Under the pieces are notes generated by a model, which ran no database searches, had not been told where the DNA came from, and saw only the letters and a program-made list of their open reading frames with translations. A DNA stretch of 64,000 bases from assembly GCA_900471525.1 (NCBI GenBank), contig UCEZ01000032.1, positions 109,377 to 173,376 on the forward strand, in the 5' to 3' direction. The position numbers were made by a program, and so were the translations under genes. Of this stretch, positions 16,237-23,973 are shown in pieces. Source of the stretch: Hyphomicrobiales bacterium. GTDB lineage: Bacteria; Pseudomonadota; Alphaproteobacteria; Rhizobiales; Rhizobiaceae. The first letter of the stretch is position 1; each line of letters opens with the position of its first letter.

Positions 16237-16446
16237 TCAACTGCCGGAAAGGGCTTTGTCGATCGACCTGCGGAGCGATTGAAGCCGTTCGTTGAAACGT
16301 GCCGCGTCGATCGTCTCCGCGGCCTCGTCCCGCCGAAGTTCGCATCGCACTGTGTAGGACCGGCGGGACAGATGGTTGACTAAGCTGACACTCATGGACA
16401 GCAATCCGCCTGTCCCTGACACGTGGGTGTTCGTGAATGAGAACAT
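16237..16446 (-). CDS. Small hypothetical protein (69 aa)
   Basis: A 69-residue frame with AAGGAG eight bases before the ATG at 16446. The sequence starts MFSFTNTHVSGTGGLLSMSV and continues as a charged amphipathic helix (RFNERLQSLRRSIDKALSG). There is no signal peptide, membrane span or known domain. It lies 220 bases downstream of the receiver-domain gene and 240 bases upstream of the 75-residue gene. A GGAAC-N16-CGTCT element upstream resembles general-stress (EcfG) promoters. Function unknown. Confidence 0.6.
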   Translation of the reverse strand: MFSFTNTHVSGTGGLLSMSVSLVNHLSRRSYTVRCELRRDEAAETIDAARFNERLQSLRRSIDKALSGS

Positions 16447-16511
16447 CGTCTTGTCTCCTTGTGCTTGTTGCTTCGGGGGGCCTGCGGCTGGCGAAACGGG
16501 GTCGCTTGCCC

Positions 16512-16537
16512 AGACGATGTTGGTCAGGGCATGTTCC
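16512..16537 (-). promoter_or_regulatory. EcfG-like promoter upstream of the 69-aa gene
   Basis: On the minus strand GGAAC (16537-16533) and CGTCT (16516-16512) are separated by 16 bases. The alphaproteobacterial general-stress sigma factor EcfG recognises GGAAC-N16/17-CGTT, so only one of the nine core bases differs. It would place the start near 16505 and leave a leader of about 60 bases. Confidence 0.45.
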
Positions 16538-16666
16538 GGTGAAACACCGAGTTCTTATTACGGCCGTTCGCGCCAGTCTGGGCCTTACCGAGCCGCGCCG
16601 TTTCGATTAGCGACGCCGCGCCGCGCTATGACTGGAGACTTGGCAATTTCAATTGCCTTTCGGAGG

Positions 16667-17035
16667 TCAGTGACCGAGCGCCAACTCGACGCAACCAATC
16701 AGTTTCTCGATATCGACCGGCTTGCCGAGAAAAGCGAAGGCGCCGCCGTTGATCGCTGTTTTGCGCGTCCGTTCATCCTCGTACGAAGTGACGAAGATCA
16801 TCGGGGGACGCTCCGGGTGTTTGTTCAATTCAGCCTGCAGCTCGATCCCACTGAGACCGGGCATCTTCACATCAACGACCATGCAATTGATTGCGGATCG
16901 CGGTTCGAAGGCGAGAAACTCCTCCGCTGAGGCGAACAACCGGCACTCGTAACCGCAGGACTTGACGAGGTCATCCATGGCTTCACGGATGGCCGCGTCG
17001 TCGTCGACGACGGCTATGGTAGGAACTGGGGGCAA
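16667..17035 (-). CDS. Single-domain response regulator (receiver only)
   Basis: A 122-residue CheY-like protein with no output domain. The acidic pair is in VVDDD (residues 9-13), the phospho-acceptor is Asp55 in MVVDVKMPG, the switch threonine is Thr83 in FVTSY and the lysine is Lys105 in GKPVD. The only start in reach of the first strand is TTG at 17035. It follows the FixJ-type regulator by 68 bases and may act as a phosphate sink or connector for the kinase. It shares the VDVKMPGLSGIEL pattern of FixJ-type receivers, suggesting descent from a full regulator. Confidence 0.85.
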   Translation of the reverse strand: MPPVPTIAVVDDDAAIREAMDDLVKSCGYECRLFASAEEFLAFEPRSAINCMVVDVKMPGLSGIELQAELNKHPERPPMIFVTSYEDERTRKTAINGGAFAFLGKPVDIEKLIGCVELALGH

Positions 17036-17103
17036 TGAAACGACCTTTTCTGACTGCTTTCTTACCCCTTTTATGCGCTCATGCCCGCTTCAAGGATACC
17101 ATA

Positions 17104-17760
17104 CTAAGATACAGGTGGTCGTTCGCCTTCGCCCAGCATTTCGGTCTTTCGCACCAGCTCGGCGACCGAGCGAACTTCCATTTTCCGCATCACATTGCCG
17201 CGATGCAGTTTCACCGTGACCTCGCTGATGCCAAGCTCATAGGCGATCTGCTTGTTCATCAGCCCCTTGACCACGGCCTCCATGACCTCGCGCTCGCGTG
17301 GCGTGAGGCTTCCCGCAAGCGAGGCGACGGCTTCACTTTGCGCACTCTGGCGCCGGCGTGCTGCGTCGCGTTCCATCGCCGCTGCCACCGCATCGAGAAT
17401 GTCCTGATCCTTGAATGGCTTGGTCAGAAAATCGACGGCGCCGGCCTTCATAGCCCGCACGCTCATCGGTATGTCCCCGAATCCGGTCATGAAGACGATG
17501 GGCATCTGGCAGCCAATGCGCTCCAGCTGGGTCTGGAAATCCAGTCCACTGACACCAGGCAACCGGACATCGAGGAGAATGCAGCCCGGACGATTGAAAT
17601 TCGCGGTTTCCATGAAGGCCGTCGCGCTCTCGAACGCCTCTGCGTCGAACTTCATCGAGCGAAACAGATCCGTCAGTGCTTCTCGCATCGACAGGTCGTC
17701 ATCGATGATGAAGACCACGGGTCCAGGCGGTTCCTTTTGCAGCTTGCGTGCGTCAGGCAT
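17104..17760 (-). CDS. FixJ/NodW/StyR-type response regulator (receiver plus LuxR HTH)
   Basis: A 218-residue regulator. The receiver has IIDDD (residues 18-22), the phospho-acceptor Asp64 in LLDVRLPG, Thr92 in FMTGFGD and Lys114 in LTKPFKD. A glutamine/alanine linker leads to a LuxR/NarL helix-turn-helix (SLTPREREVMEAVVKGLMNK, then the recognition helix near SEVTVKLHRGNVMRKM). It overlaps the kinase gene by eight bases, so the pair is cotranslated. Its likely targets are the ACCTAT-N2-ATAGGT sites before the kinase, a small gene and a small RNA. Confidence 0.92.
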   Translation of the reverse strand: MPDARKLQKEPPGPVVFIIDDDLSMREALTDLFRSMKFDAEAFESATAFMETANFNRPGCILLDVRLPGVSGLDFQTQLERIGCQMPIVFMTGFGDIPMSVRAMKAGAVDFLTKPFKDQDILDAVAAAMERDAARRRQSAQSEAVASLAGSLTPREREVMEAVVKGLMNKQIAYELGISEVTVKLHRGNVMRKMEVRSVAELVRKTEMLGEGERPPVS

Positions 17761-19333
17761 GTTCCACCTCCGGCTTTATCAGCAGGCGCATCTCGAAGAT
17801 CGCGCCACCCTCGGGATGGTTGGTTCCTTCCAGCTTTCCGCCACGGGCCTCCAGCGTGCTGCGGCAAATGGACAAGCCCATGCCCATGCCGGTCGCCTTC
17901 GTCGTGAAAAACGGCGCGAACAGCTTGTTCTTCGCATCATCGGTGATCCCAGGCCCGGAGTCACGCACGGCAATACAAACATGTTCGATATCCGGCCGCT
18001 CCATCGTTATCCTGATGATCCGTTCCGGATTGCCGGCCTCATCCATTGCCTGGATAGCATTGGTGATGAGATTGATCAGCACTTGCTGTAGCTCGATCTT
18101 CACTGCCGAGACAGGCGGGATGTCGGGCTTCCGATCAACAAGCACGGTTGTCCCGCTGCGCTGCAGTTCGTGCTCCATCAACGCCATCGTTTCGTCCACC
18201 AGCCTGTCCAGGCTGACGCTCTCGAGCTTGTTGCTCGAGAGGGAAAGGTGACTGCGCGTGTTCTGGATGATTTCACTTGCCCGCTGGCTGTCACGGATCA
18301 TTCTTTCGGCCGAGCGGCGCACGGCGGCGAGATCCGGCGGGTCGCGATCGAGCCATCTCAGCAGCGTTTGCGAATTGACGACGATCGCGCCGAGCGGCTG
18401 GTTGAGCTCATGGGCAAGTGATGCCGACATCGCCCCAACGGTCGCGGCTTTCGACGCCTTCGTCAACTCAGCCTGGGCTTCTGCCAGGGCCTTCAGTGCC
18501 ATTTCGCGCTGGGTAATATCGACCATGCTGACGACGACGCGGTTGAAGGCGGCGGGATCTTCAGGGAAGCTGACGCTGAACAGGACGAGCTTGTCCTCGC
18601 CATTGTCGGCCCGTACCTCTACCTTGTCTTCGAAGACCCTTTCGCCATCCATAATCGCTTGAAGCACGTCAAGGAATTTCTCCTGCCCGCGAATGATGGA
18701 GCGCCGCAGAACACCGGCCGCGGAGGACTCGGGACCCAGCATCTCGCGCGCCGCTTCGTTCGCCGCGACCACCCTGATGAGATCGACGCAATGATCGACA
18801 ACGGCGGGATTGGCACGTGCATGCGCCTTGATATCGGTGACGCCCTGAGCCCGGACATCCATCAGATAGCTGCGCAGCTTCGAATAGTCGCGCTCCCAGA
18901 GCGCAACGCGGGTGCGGTCGAAAATGGAGCGGTATCGGGCTTCGCTTTCCTTCAGTGCGGAATTGATCGAAAGCAGGGTGACGCGGGCTGTCTCCGTCTT
19001 CAGGAGCAGCATGGTCGTCACCAACAGCGCAGCAAGGGCAACGATCAGACGGATCGTCGACTGGAGATCTGCACTGTTACCATGAGTCACGACATAGGAG
19101 AGAAGCGTCAGGGCGGCACATACGGCTGCGATGACAAGCAGGCCGATGCGCGTTGTTGCCTGGGCGGCGAGCAACATGGTGATGACATAGAGAACCGCGA
19201 TCGCGCCCTCGATGTCCGTGTAGGTATCGACATAAAAGACTGCTGTGGCAAGCGCCACTGCAATCACGCCGAGGGCCAGGTTGTGACCTCCTTGCGCTTC
19301 GCCAGCGCGAAGTATTGTTGACGTTATAGACAT
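17753..19333 (-). CDS. Membrane-bound PAS sensor histidine kinase (FixL/NodV-like)
   Basis: A 526-residue kinase. Residues about 15-115 form four hydrophobic helices without a large periplasmic domain. A divergent PAS domain follows (about 128-275, starting ESEARYRSIFDRTRVALWE). The phospho-accepting His308 is in SASLAHELNQPLGAI, then come the N-box LINLITNAIQAMD, the G1 box VRDSGPGI and the G2 box GMGMGLSICRSTLEARGG. The signal is unknown; the PAS domain shows no heme-type FixL signature that I can name. Start is the ATG at 19333, three bases after a GGGGGG stretch. Its promoter carries a perfect copy of the shared palindrome, suggesting autoregulation. Confidence 0.92.
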   Translation of the reverse strand: MSITSTILRAGEAQGGHNLALGVIAVALATAVFYVDTYTDIEGAIAVLYVITMLLAAQATTRIGLLVIAAVCAALTLLSYVVTHGNSADLQSTIRLIVALAALLVTTMLLLKTETARVTLLSINSALKESEARYRSIFDRTRVALWERDYSKLRSYLMDVRAQGVTDIKAHARANPAVVDHCVDLIRVVAANEAAREMLGPESSAAGVLRRSIIRGQEKFLDVLQAIMDGERVFEDKVEVRADNGEDKLVLFSVSFPEDPAAFNRVVVSMVDITQREMALKALAEAQAELTKASKAATVGAMSASLAHELNQPLGAIVVNSQTLLRWLDRDPPDLAAVRRSAERMIRDSQRASEIIQNTRSHLSLSSNKLESVSLDRLVDETMALMEHELQRSGTTVLVDRKPDIPPVSAVKIELQQVLINLITNAIQAMDEAGNPERIIRITMERPDIEHVCIAVRDSGPGITDDAKNKLFAPFFTTKATGMGMGLSICRSTLEARGGKLEGTNHPEGGAIFEMRLLIKPEVEHA

Positions 19334-19357
19334 TTTCCCCCCGTCTATTTGGTCGCC

Positions 19358-19398
19358 AGCATATCCGGTTACGGGCGCGATCTAACCTATACATAGGT
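19358..19398 (-). promoter_or_regulatory. Promoter with two-component motif upstream of the kinase gene
   Basis: ACCTAT-N2-ATAGGT (19385-19398) is a perfect 6-bp inverted repeat with two bases between the arms. On the minus strand it is followed after 21 bases by TATGCT (19363-19358), a -10-like hexamer. The motif would be centred near -41, the usual place for NarL/FixJ-family activators at this class of promoter. Confidence 0.55.
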
Positions 19399-19708
19399 GT
19401 GGTTCGCTGGGCAGGAACAGCCATATCGTTCAAAACCGGTCGTCGTCTTGTAGGATAGCATCGCTATTCAGCACAGATGTCGGGTGCCGGCATTTGCGGA
19501 CGTTTCCGCGTTGCCGCCTGTCGACCACGCGGTCTTCTCCTGTGCGACCAGCTAACGCGACCGAGTGCCGAAAAGCTGGGTGCAGCAAACCGAAGGATAT
19601 TGCTCCCATGAGCGTTACCAGCGGCAAGATCGGCGATTGCGATTGGCTGCTCGATGCCGGCTTTCGACAACATGTCCTCGGGCCAACTTGAAACCGATGC
19701 GGCTCTTA
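19399..19708. other. Gap between kinase promoter and small RNA
   Basis: About 310 bases. Minus-strand frames of 65-69 residues exist (for example from 19673), but they lack ribosome binding sites and resemble no family. It may hold a decayed gene remnant. Confidence 0.4.
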
Positions 19709-19842
19709 CAAAAAAGGCCGTCTCCAGCGGAGGAGACGGCCTGAGAGGCGGACCTTGGGGGGATCCGCAGCTCCGGTGGAGGGGACACCGAAGCCTGGTA
19801 GCCGGGAGGATGCTACCCGCCTCAGGGAGGGGTTGAGGCGAC
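19709..19842 (-). ncRNA. Multi-hairpin small RNA with C-rich anti-Shine-Dalgarno loops
   Basis: Read on the minus strand, this roughly 130-base stretch folds by eye into four hairpins and a terminator. Stem CGCCTCA/TGAGGCG has loop ACCCCTCCC. Stem GGTAGC/GCTACC has loop ATCCTCCCG. Stem CTTCGGTG/CACCGGAG (one G-U pair) has loop TCCCCTC. Stem GCGGA/TCCGC has loop TCCCCCCAAGG. It ends with GGCCGTCTCC/GGAGACGGCC and six Ts. Two loops contain CCTCC or its extension, complementary to ribosome binding sites. There is no open frame with a start. It recalls rhizobial alpha-r14 and cuckoo-type RNAs, but I cannot confirm identity. The 5' end is inferred from the promoter. Confidence 0.75.
19711..19741 (-). 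terminator. Intrinsic terminator of the small RNA
   Basis: On the minus strand a perfect 10-bp stem GGCCGTCTCC/GGAGACGGCC with a six-base loop is followed by TTTTTT. This is the clearest rho-independent terminator in the window. Confidence 0.9.
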
Positions 19843-19848
19843 GGGTAA

Positions 19849-19890
19849 ATGGTAGACTCGTGCGGCAGATCGCGTAACTACACATAGGTA
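19849..19890 (-). promoter_or_regulatory. Promoter with two-component motif upstream of the small RNA
   Basis: On the minus strand ACCTATGTGTAGTT (19890-19877) is followed after 22 bases by TACCAT (19854-19849). The motif keeps one arm of the kinase-gene palindrome exactly and four of six bases of the other. A start near 19842 puts the first hairpin about ten bases in. Confidence 0.5.
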
Positions 19891-20046
19891 TAGGCCCGGC
19901 TAGATGTTCCTGCGTGGCTACGGAGACAAGGTTAAAGCGTAGCTATTTGAGTCCAATGTGCGCGACTTCCAGGGCGATACTGAACTGAATGCCTGGATCG
20001 GCGAGGGAAGTCATGGATGCTGTGCAGAGCGTCGATCTTGTTGAAT
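19891..20046. other. Short gap before the IclR gene
   Basis: About 155 bases between the small-RNA promoter and the IclR stop. No gene, hairpin or repeat was recognised. Confidence 0.4.
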
Positions 20047-20895
20047 TCACCCCGTATTGAGTACCACCCGTCCCCCCATCGCCCGAGTCACTCCCTCCGC
20101 CGCCGCCCGCACTACCGGCCCCAGTTCTTCAAGCTTCCCGTCCGGCAGCCTGACCGCCGGCCCTGATACCGAAATCCCGGCGATGGCTTCGCCGTATTCG
20201 TTGAAGATCGGGGCGGCGAGGCAGCGCATGCCGAGCGTGTGTTCCTCGTCGTCGATCGACCAACCGCGGGTGCGGATGGTTTCGAGGTCGGTGATGAGCT
20301 TGGGCAGGGTGTCGCGGGTTTTTTCGGTGAAGCGGGGAAGGGTGTGGGTCGAGAGGAGGCGTTCGATCTCGGCGTCGCCCCAGGTGGAGAGGATGGCTTT
20401 ACCGATACCGGAGGCATGGATCGGGCCGCGGCGGCCGGGGCGGAAGAAGGCGCGCATCGGGGCGTGGCTTTCGACCTGCGAGATGAAGACGACATCGCCG
20501 CCATCCTCGATGCCGATATTGGCGGTTTCGCCCGAATGTTCCATCAGGTGTTTCAGGAAGGGGCGGCTGATCGTGCCGAGCTTGCGGAAGCGCAGGAAGG
20601 CATTGCCGATCTCGAAGGCTTTGAGCCCGATGGTCCAGGCGCCGGTCTCGGCATCGTGGGCGACCATGCCGTGATTGGCAAGCGAAGTCAGCAGCCGGTG
20701 GACGGTGGAGGGCGCCATGCCGGACTGGTCGGAAAGGTCGGTCAGCGCCGCGCCATCCGACGATGCCACGAGATCGAGCAGCTTCAGGCTGCGGTCGAGC
20801 ACCTGGACGGAGGAGGGGGCAGCGTTTTCATTCGCCTTGCGGCCCGGCCTGGCGCGCAATTGATCCTGTCTCGTTGGTTGCGGCTTGTCGGGCAT
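20047..20895 (-). CDS. IclR family transcriptional regulator of the glyoxylate operon
   Basis: A 282-residue IclR protein: N-terminal winged helix (VLDRSLKLLDLVASSDGAAL, then GMAPSTVHRLLTSLANHGMV) and a GAF-like effector domain with RPFLKHLMEHSGETANIGIEDG, ASGIGKAILS and DEEHTLGMRCLAAPIFNEYG. The CGGAG five bases before the ATG at 20895 decides the start; ATGs at 20928 and 20916 lack one. It is divergent from gcl, and an IclR-type palindrome lies between them, so it is probably the glyoxylate or allantoin-pathway repressor (AllR/GclR-like), with glyoxylate as a likely inducer by analogy. Confidence 0.92.
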   Translation of the reverse strand: MPDKPQPTRQDQLRARPGRKANENAAPSSVQVLDRSLKLLDLVASSDGAALTDLSDQSGMAPSTVHRLLTSLANHGMVAHDAETGAWTIGLKAFEIGNAFLRFRKLGTISRPFLKHLMEHSGETANIGIEDGGDVVFISQVESHAPMRAFFRPGRRGPIHASGIGKAILSTWGDAEIERLLSTHTLPRFTEKTRDTLPKLITDLETIRTRGWSIDDEEHTLGMRCLAAPIFNEYGEAIAGISVSGPAVRLPDGKLEELGPVVRAAAEGVTRAMGGRVVLNTG

Positions 20896-21037
20896 GTCGG
20901 CTCCGTGTTGTCTCATGGTCCATGACATATTGCATCGTTGCTGAAAGCGGAACGGCTTTGGGGTGCATTCGGTGTTTCGAAGGGCGCCGGCGGCGTGTTT
21001 TCATCATGCTGCGGCACCCTGGAATTCTGCGTTGGCG

Positions 21038-21184
21038 GCCCCTCACCCTAGCCCTCTCCCCGCACGCGGGGAGAGGGGAGGATCGAGTTCGGCGCGACCG
21101 GCGCAGCAAACTTTCGCCCATTGATTTCGGAGACGACCGCTTTGCGCCACCTTCTCCCCGCTGGGGAGAAGAGGGAGAGCGCGG
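21038..21184. repeat. RIME-like palindromic intergenic mosaic element
   Basis: About 147 bases with two palindromes. At the left, CCCTCTCCCCGC and GCGGGGAGAGGG are two bases apart. At the right, CTTCTCCCC and GGGGAGAAG are three bases apart. A less conserved centre separates them. The opening CCCCTCACCCTAGCCCTCTC is typical of the intergenic repeats scattered in Rhizobium and relatives. A related element begins at the right edge of the window. Confidence 0.8.
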
Positions 21185-21271
21185 TCATCGCCTGAAATCC
21201 ATCGGCACTTACCATGCTGCCGGAAGTTCCCATTCATGTCGGATTCGTTGAAAATGTTTATTTCCATATAA

Positions 21272-21286
21272 TGGGAATTATTTCCA
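21272..21286 (+). promoter_or_regulatory. IclR-type operator before gcl
   Basis: TGGGAATTATTTCCA differs by one base from the TGGAAATNATTTCCA consensus of enterobacterial IclR sites. A second half (TTTCCATATAATGGGAA, 21261-21277) overlaps it, giving a tandem palindrome in an AT-rich patch 64-90 bases before the gcl start. Confidence 0.6.
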
Positions 21287-21349
21287 TTATATCGTTGCGA
21301 CCTTTTGAAAATGGATTAACCTCATTCTCACAAGATGGAGGAAATAGTC

Positions 21350-23134
21350 ATGGCGAAAATGCGCGCTGTCGATGCGGCGGTTCTGGTTCTGGAGAAGGAA
21401 GGCGTCGATTGCGCTTTCGGCGTTCCGGGTGCCGCGATCAATCCCTTTTATTCGGCGCTGAAGGCGCGCGGCTCGGTGCGTCATATCCTGGCGCGGCATG
21501 TCGAGGGCGCTTCCCATATGGCGGAAGGCTATACCCGCGCCAAACATGGCAATATCGGCGTCTGCATCGGCACCTCGGGTCCGGCCGGCACCGACATGAT
21601 CACCGGGCTTTATTCGGCTCAAGCGGATTCGATCCCGATTCTCTGCATCACCGGCCAGGCGCCGCGCGCCCGGCTCGACAAGGAGGATTTCCAGGCGGTC
21701 GATATCGCCAAGATCGCAGGCCCGCTGACCAAGTGGGCGGTCACCGTCATGGAACCGGCGCTGGTGCCGTTCGTCTTCCAGAAGGCGTTTCACCTTATGC
21801 GCTCGGGCCGTCCCGGACCGGTGCTGATCGACCTGCCGGTCGATGTGCAGCTGGCTGAAATCGAGTTCGATGTCGATACCTATGCGTCGCTCGGCGCCTA
21901 CAAGCCGGCGGCGACGCGGGCACAGGCGGAAAAGGCGATCGCCATGCTGAACGAAGCGGAGCGTCCGCTGATCGTTGCCGGCGGCGGCATCATCAACGCC
22001 GATGCCTCCGACCTGCTCACCGAATTCGCCGAGATCACCGGTATTCCCGTCATCCCGACGCTGATGGGCTGGGGCACGATCCCGGACGATCATCCGCTGA
22101 TGGCCGGCATGTGCGGGCTGCAGACATCGCACCGCTACGGCAATGCCAATCTGCTCGCCTCCGACTTCGTGCTCGGTGTCGGCAACCGCTGGGCCAACCG
22201 CCATACCGGCAACGTTCCGACCTATACGGAAGGCCGCAAGTTCGTGCATGTCGATATCGAGCCGACCCAGATCGGCCGCGTCTTTGCGCCGGATTTCGGC
22301 ATCGTCTCGGATGCGGGCGCAGCGTTGAAGCTGTTCCTCGATGTTGCGACGGAATGGAAGACGGCGGGCAAGCTGAAGGACTGGTCGGGTTGGGCGGAAG
22401 AATGCCGCGAGCGCAAGCGGACCATGCTGCGCAAGACGCATTTCGACCAGACGCCGCTCAAGCCACAACGTGTCTACGAGGAAATGAACAAGGCGTTCGG
22501 CCGCGACACCTGCTACGTCTCGACCATCGGGCTCAGCCAGATTGCCGGTGCGCAGTTCCTGCATGTCTACAAGCCGCGCAACTGGATCAATTGCGGCCAG
22601 GCAGGCCCGCTCGGTTGGACGCTGCCGGCAGCGCTCGGCGTGCGTGCCGCGGATCCGGACCGGCCGATCGTGGCGCTCTCGGGCGACTATGATTTCCAGT
22701 TCATGATCGAGGAACTGGCCGTCGGCGCCCAGCACAAGCTGCCCTACCTGCATGTGGTCGTGAACAATTCCTATCTCGGCCTCATCCGCCAGGCGCAGCG
22801 CGGGCTGAACATGGATTTCGAGGTGAGCCTTGCCTTCGACAACATCAACGCATCCGGCGATGCGGAGAAGGGTTACGGCGTCGATCACGTCGCGGTGGCC
22901 GAAGGGCTGGGCTGCAAGGCGATCCGGGTCAGAAGCCCGAACGAGTTCCAGGAAGCGTTTGCCAAGGCCAAGGCATTGATGGACGAGCATCAGGTGCCGG
23001 TTGTCATCGAATTCATCCTTGAGCGGGTCACCAATATTTCGATGGGCGCCGACATCAACGCGGTGGTCGAGTTCGAGGAGCTGGCCGAACGCGGCGAGGA
23101 TGCCCCGACGGCGATCATGGCACTGCTCGACTAA
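21350..23134 (+). CDS. gcl: Glyoxylate carboligase (tartronate-semialdehyde synthase)
   Basis: A 594-residue thiamine-diphosphate enzyme that joins two glyoxylates to tartronate semialdehyde and CO2. It begins [10 protein letters not shown] as E. coli Gcl does and stays nearly colinear with it. The [16 protein letters not shown] block lacks the usual ThDP glutamate (Val in its place), a Gcl hallmark. The FAD region is around [17 protein letters not shown]. The [12 protein letters not shown] and [11 protein letters not shown]hDP/Mg segments are near residues 445-480. GGAGG eight bases upstream supports the ATG at 21350 over 21335. It is the first gene of an operon with hyi, glxR and glycerate kinase. 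Confidence 0.97.
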   Translation: MAKMRAVDAAVLVLEKEGVDCAFGVPGAAINPFYSALKARGSVRHILARHVEGASHMAEGYTRAKHGNIGVCIGTSGPAGTDMITGLYSAQADSIPILCITGQAPRARLDKEDFQAVDIAKIAGPLTKWAVTVMEPALVPFVFQKAFHLMRSGRPGPVLIDLPVDVQLAEIEFDVDTYASLGAYKPAATRAQAEKAIAMLNEAERPLIVAGGGIINADASDLLTEFAEITGIPVIPTLMGWGTIPDDHPLMAGMCGLQTSHRYGNANLLASDFVLGVGNRWANRHTGNVPTYTEGRKFVHVDIEPTQIGRVFAPDFGIVSDAGAALKLFLDVATEWKTAGKLKDWSGWAEECRERKRTMLRKTHFDQTPLKPQRVYEEMNKAFGRDTCYVSTIGLSQIAGAQFLHVYKPRNWINCGQAGPLGWTLPAALGVRAADPDRPIVALSGDYDFQFMIEELAVGAQHKLPYLHVVVNNSYLGLIRQAQRGLNMDFEVSLAFDNINASGDAEKGYGVDHVAVAEGLGCKAIRVRSPNEFQEAFAKAKALMDEHQVPVVIEFILERVTNISMGADINAVVEFEELAERGEDAPTAIMALLD

Positions 23135-23155
23135 TCAGAAGGACGGAGGATTTTC

Positions 23156-23968
23156 ATGCCAAAATTTGCGGCAAACCTGACCATGCTTTTCAACGAGGTG
23201 CCATTCCTCGACCGTTTCGCTCTGGCCGCCAAGGCCGGTTTCACGGCGGTGGAATATCTCTTTCCCTATGATTTCGACGCCAAGGCGCTGAAGGCGGCGC
23301 TTGAAGTCAACGGCCTGAGCCAAGTGCTGCATAACCTGCCGGCCGGCGACTGGGCGGGCGGCGAGCGCGGTATCGCGGTTCTGCCCGACCGGATCGACGA
23401 ATTCCGCCGCGGCGTCGCCTCGGCCATCGACTATGCAACCGCGCTCGGCTGCACCCAGATCAACTGCCTGTCGGGCATTGCGCCGGTTGGCGTGTCGGAC
23501 GCGGTGCTGCGGGCCACGTATGTTGCCAACCTGCGGCTGGCCGCCGCAGAACTGGGCAAGCACGGCATCCGCCTTTTGATCGAGCCGATCAACCGCTTCG
23601 ATATTCCGGGCTTCTACCTCAACACGGTGGAGCAGGCGGCGTCGATCATCAAGGAAGTGGGCAGCGACAACCTGCTCATCCAGTACGACCTCTACCACCA
23701 GCAGCGGACAGAGGGCGAACTGATCGGCACGTTCAAGAAGCACCAGGCGCAGATCGCTCACGTCCAACTTGCCGATAATCCGGGCCGCAACGAACCGGGC
23801 ACCGGCGAGATCAACTATCCCTTCGTCTTCGAAGCGCTGGATGCGGCCGGATATGACGGCTTCATCGGCTGCGAATACAAGCCGCGCACCACGACATCCG
23901 AAGGGCTCGGCTGGCTTGCCGCCACCAAATCCGCCCGCGGCGCAGACATCATCAAGATCAGGAGTTAA
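23156..23968 (+). CDS. hyi: Hydroxypyruvate isomerase
   Basis: A 270-residue xylose-isomerase-like TIM barrel that interconverts hydroxypyruvate and tartronate semialdehyde. It starts PKFAANLTMLFNEVPFLDRF and contains the LLIEPINRFDIPGFYLN strand with a metal-binding glutamate near residue 143. Further metal ligands are in QYDLYHQQ, AHVQLADNPGRNEPGTGEI and GCEYKP. Length equals E. coli Hyi. It follows gcl by 21 bases and precedes glxR by five. Confidence 0.95.
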   Translation: MPKFAANLTMLFNEVPFLDRFALAAKAGFTAVEYLFPYDFDAKALKAALEVNGLSQVLHNLPAGDWAGGERGIAVLPDRIDEFRRGVASAIDYATALGCTQINCLSGIAPVGVSDAVLRATYVANLRLAAAELGKHGIRLLIEPINRFDIPGFYLNTVEQAASIIKEVGSDNLLIQYDLYHQQRTEGELIGTFKKHQAQIAHVQLADNPGRNEPGTGEINYPFVFEALDAAGYDGFIGCEYKPRTTTSEGLGWLAATKSARGADIIKIRS

Positions 23969-23973
23969 GCATC

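Noticed and set aside
19430..19673. Minus-strand frames of 65-69 residues between kinase promoter and small RNA
   Set aside because: No ribosome binding sites and no family signal; possibly a gene remnant, but not supportable.
21038..21184. RIME-like palindromes as transcription terminators or a small RNA
   Set aside because: The sequence matches a dispersed rhizobial repeat type and has no T-runs; a regulatory role is not shown.
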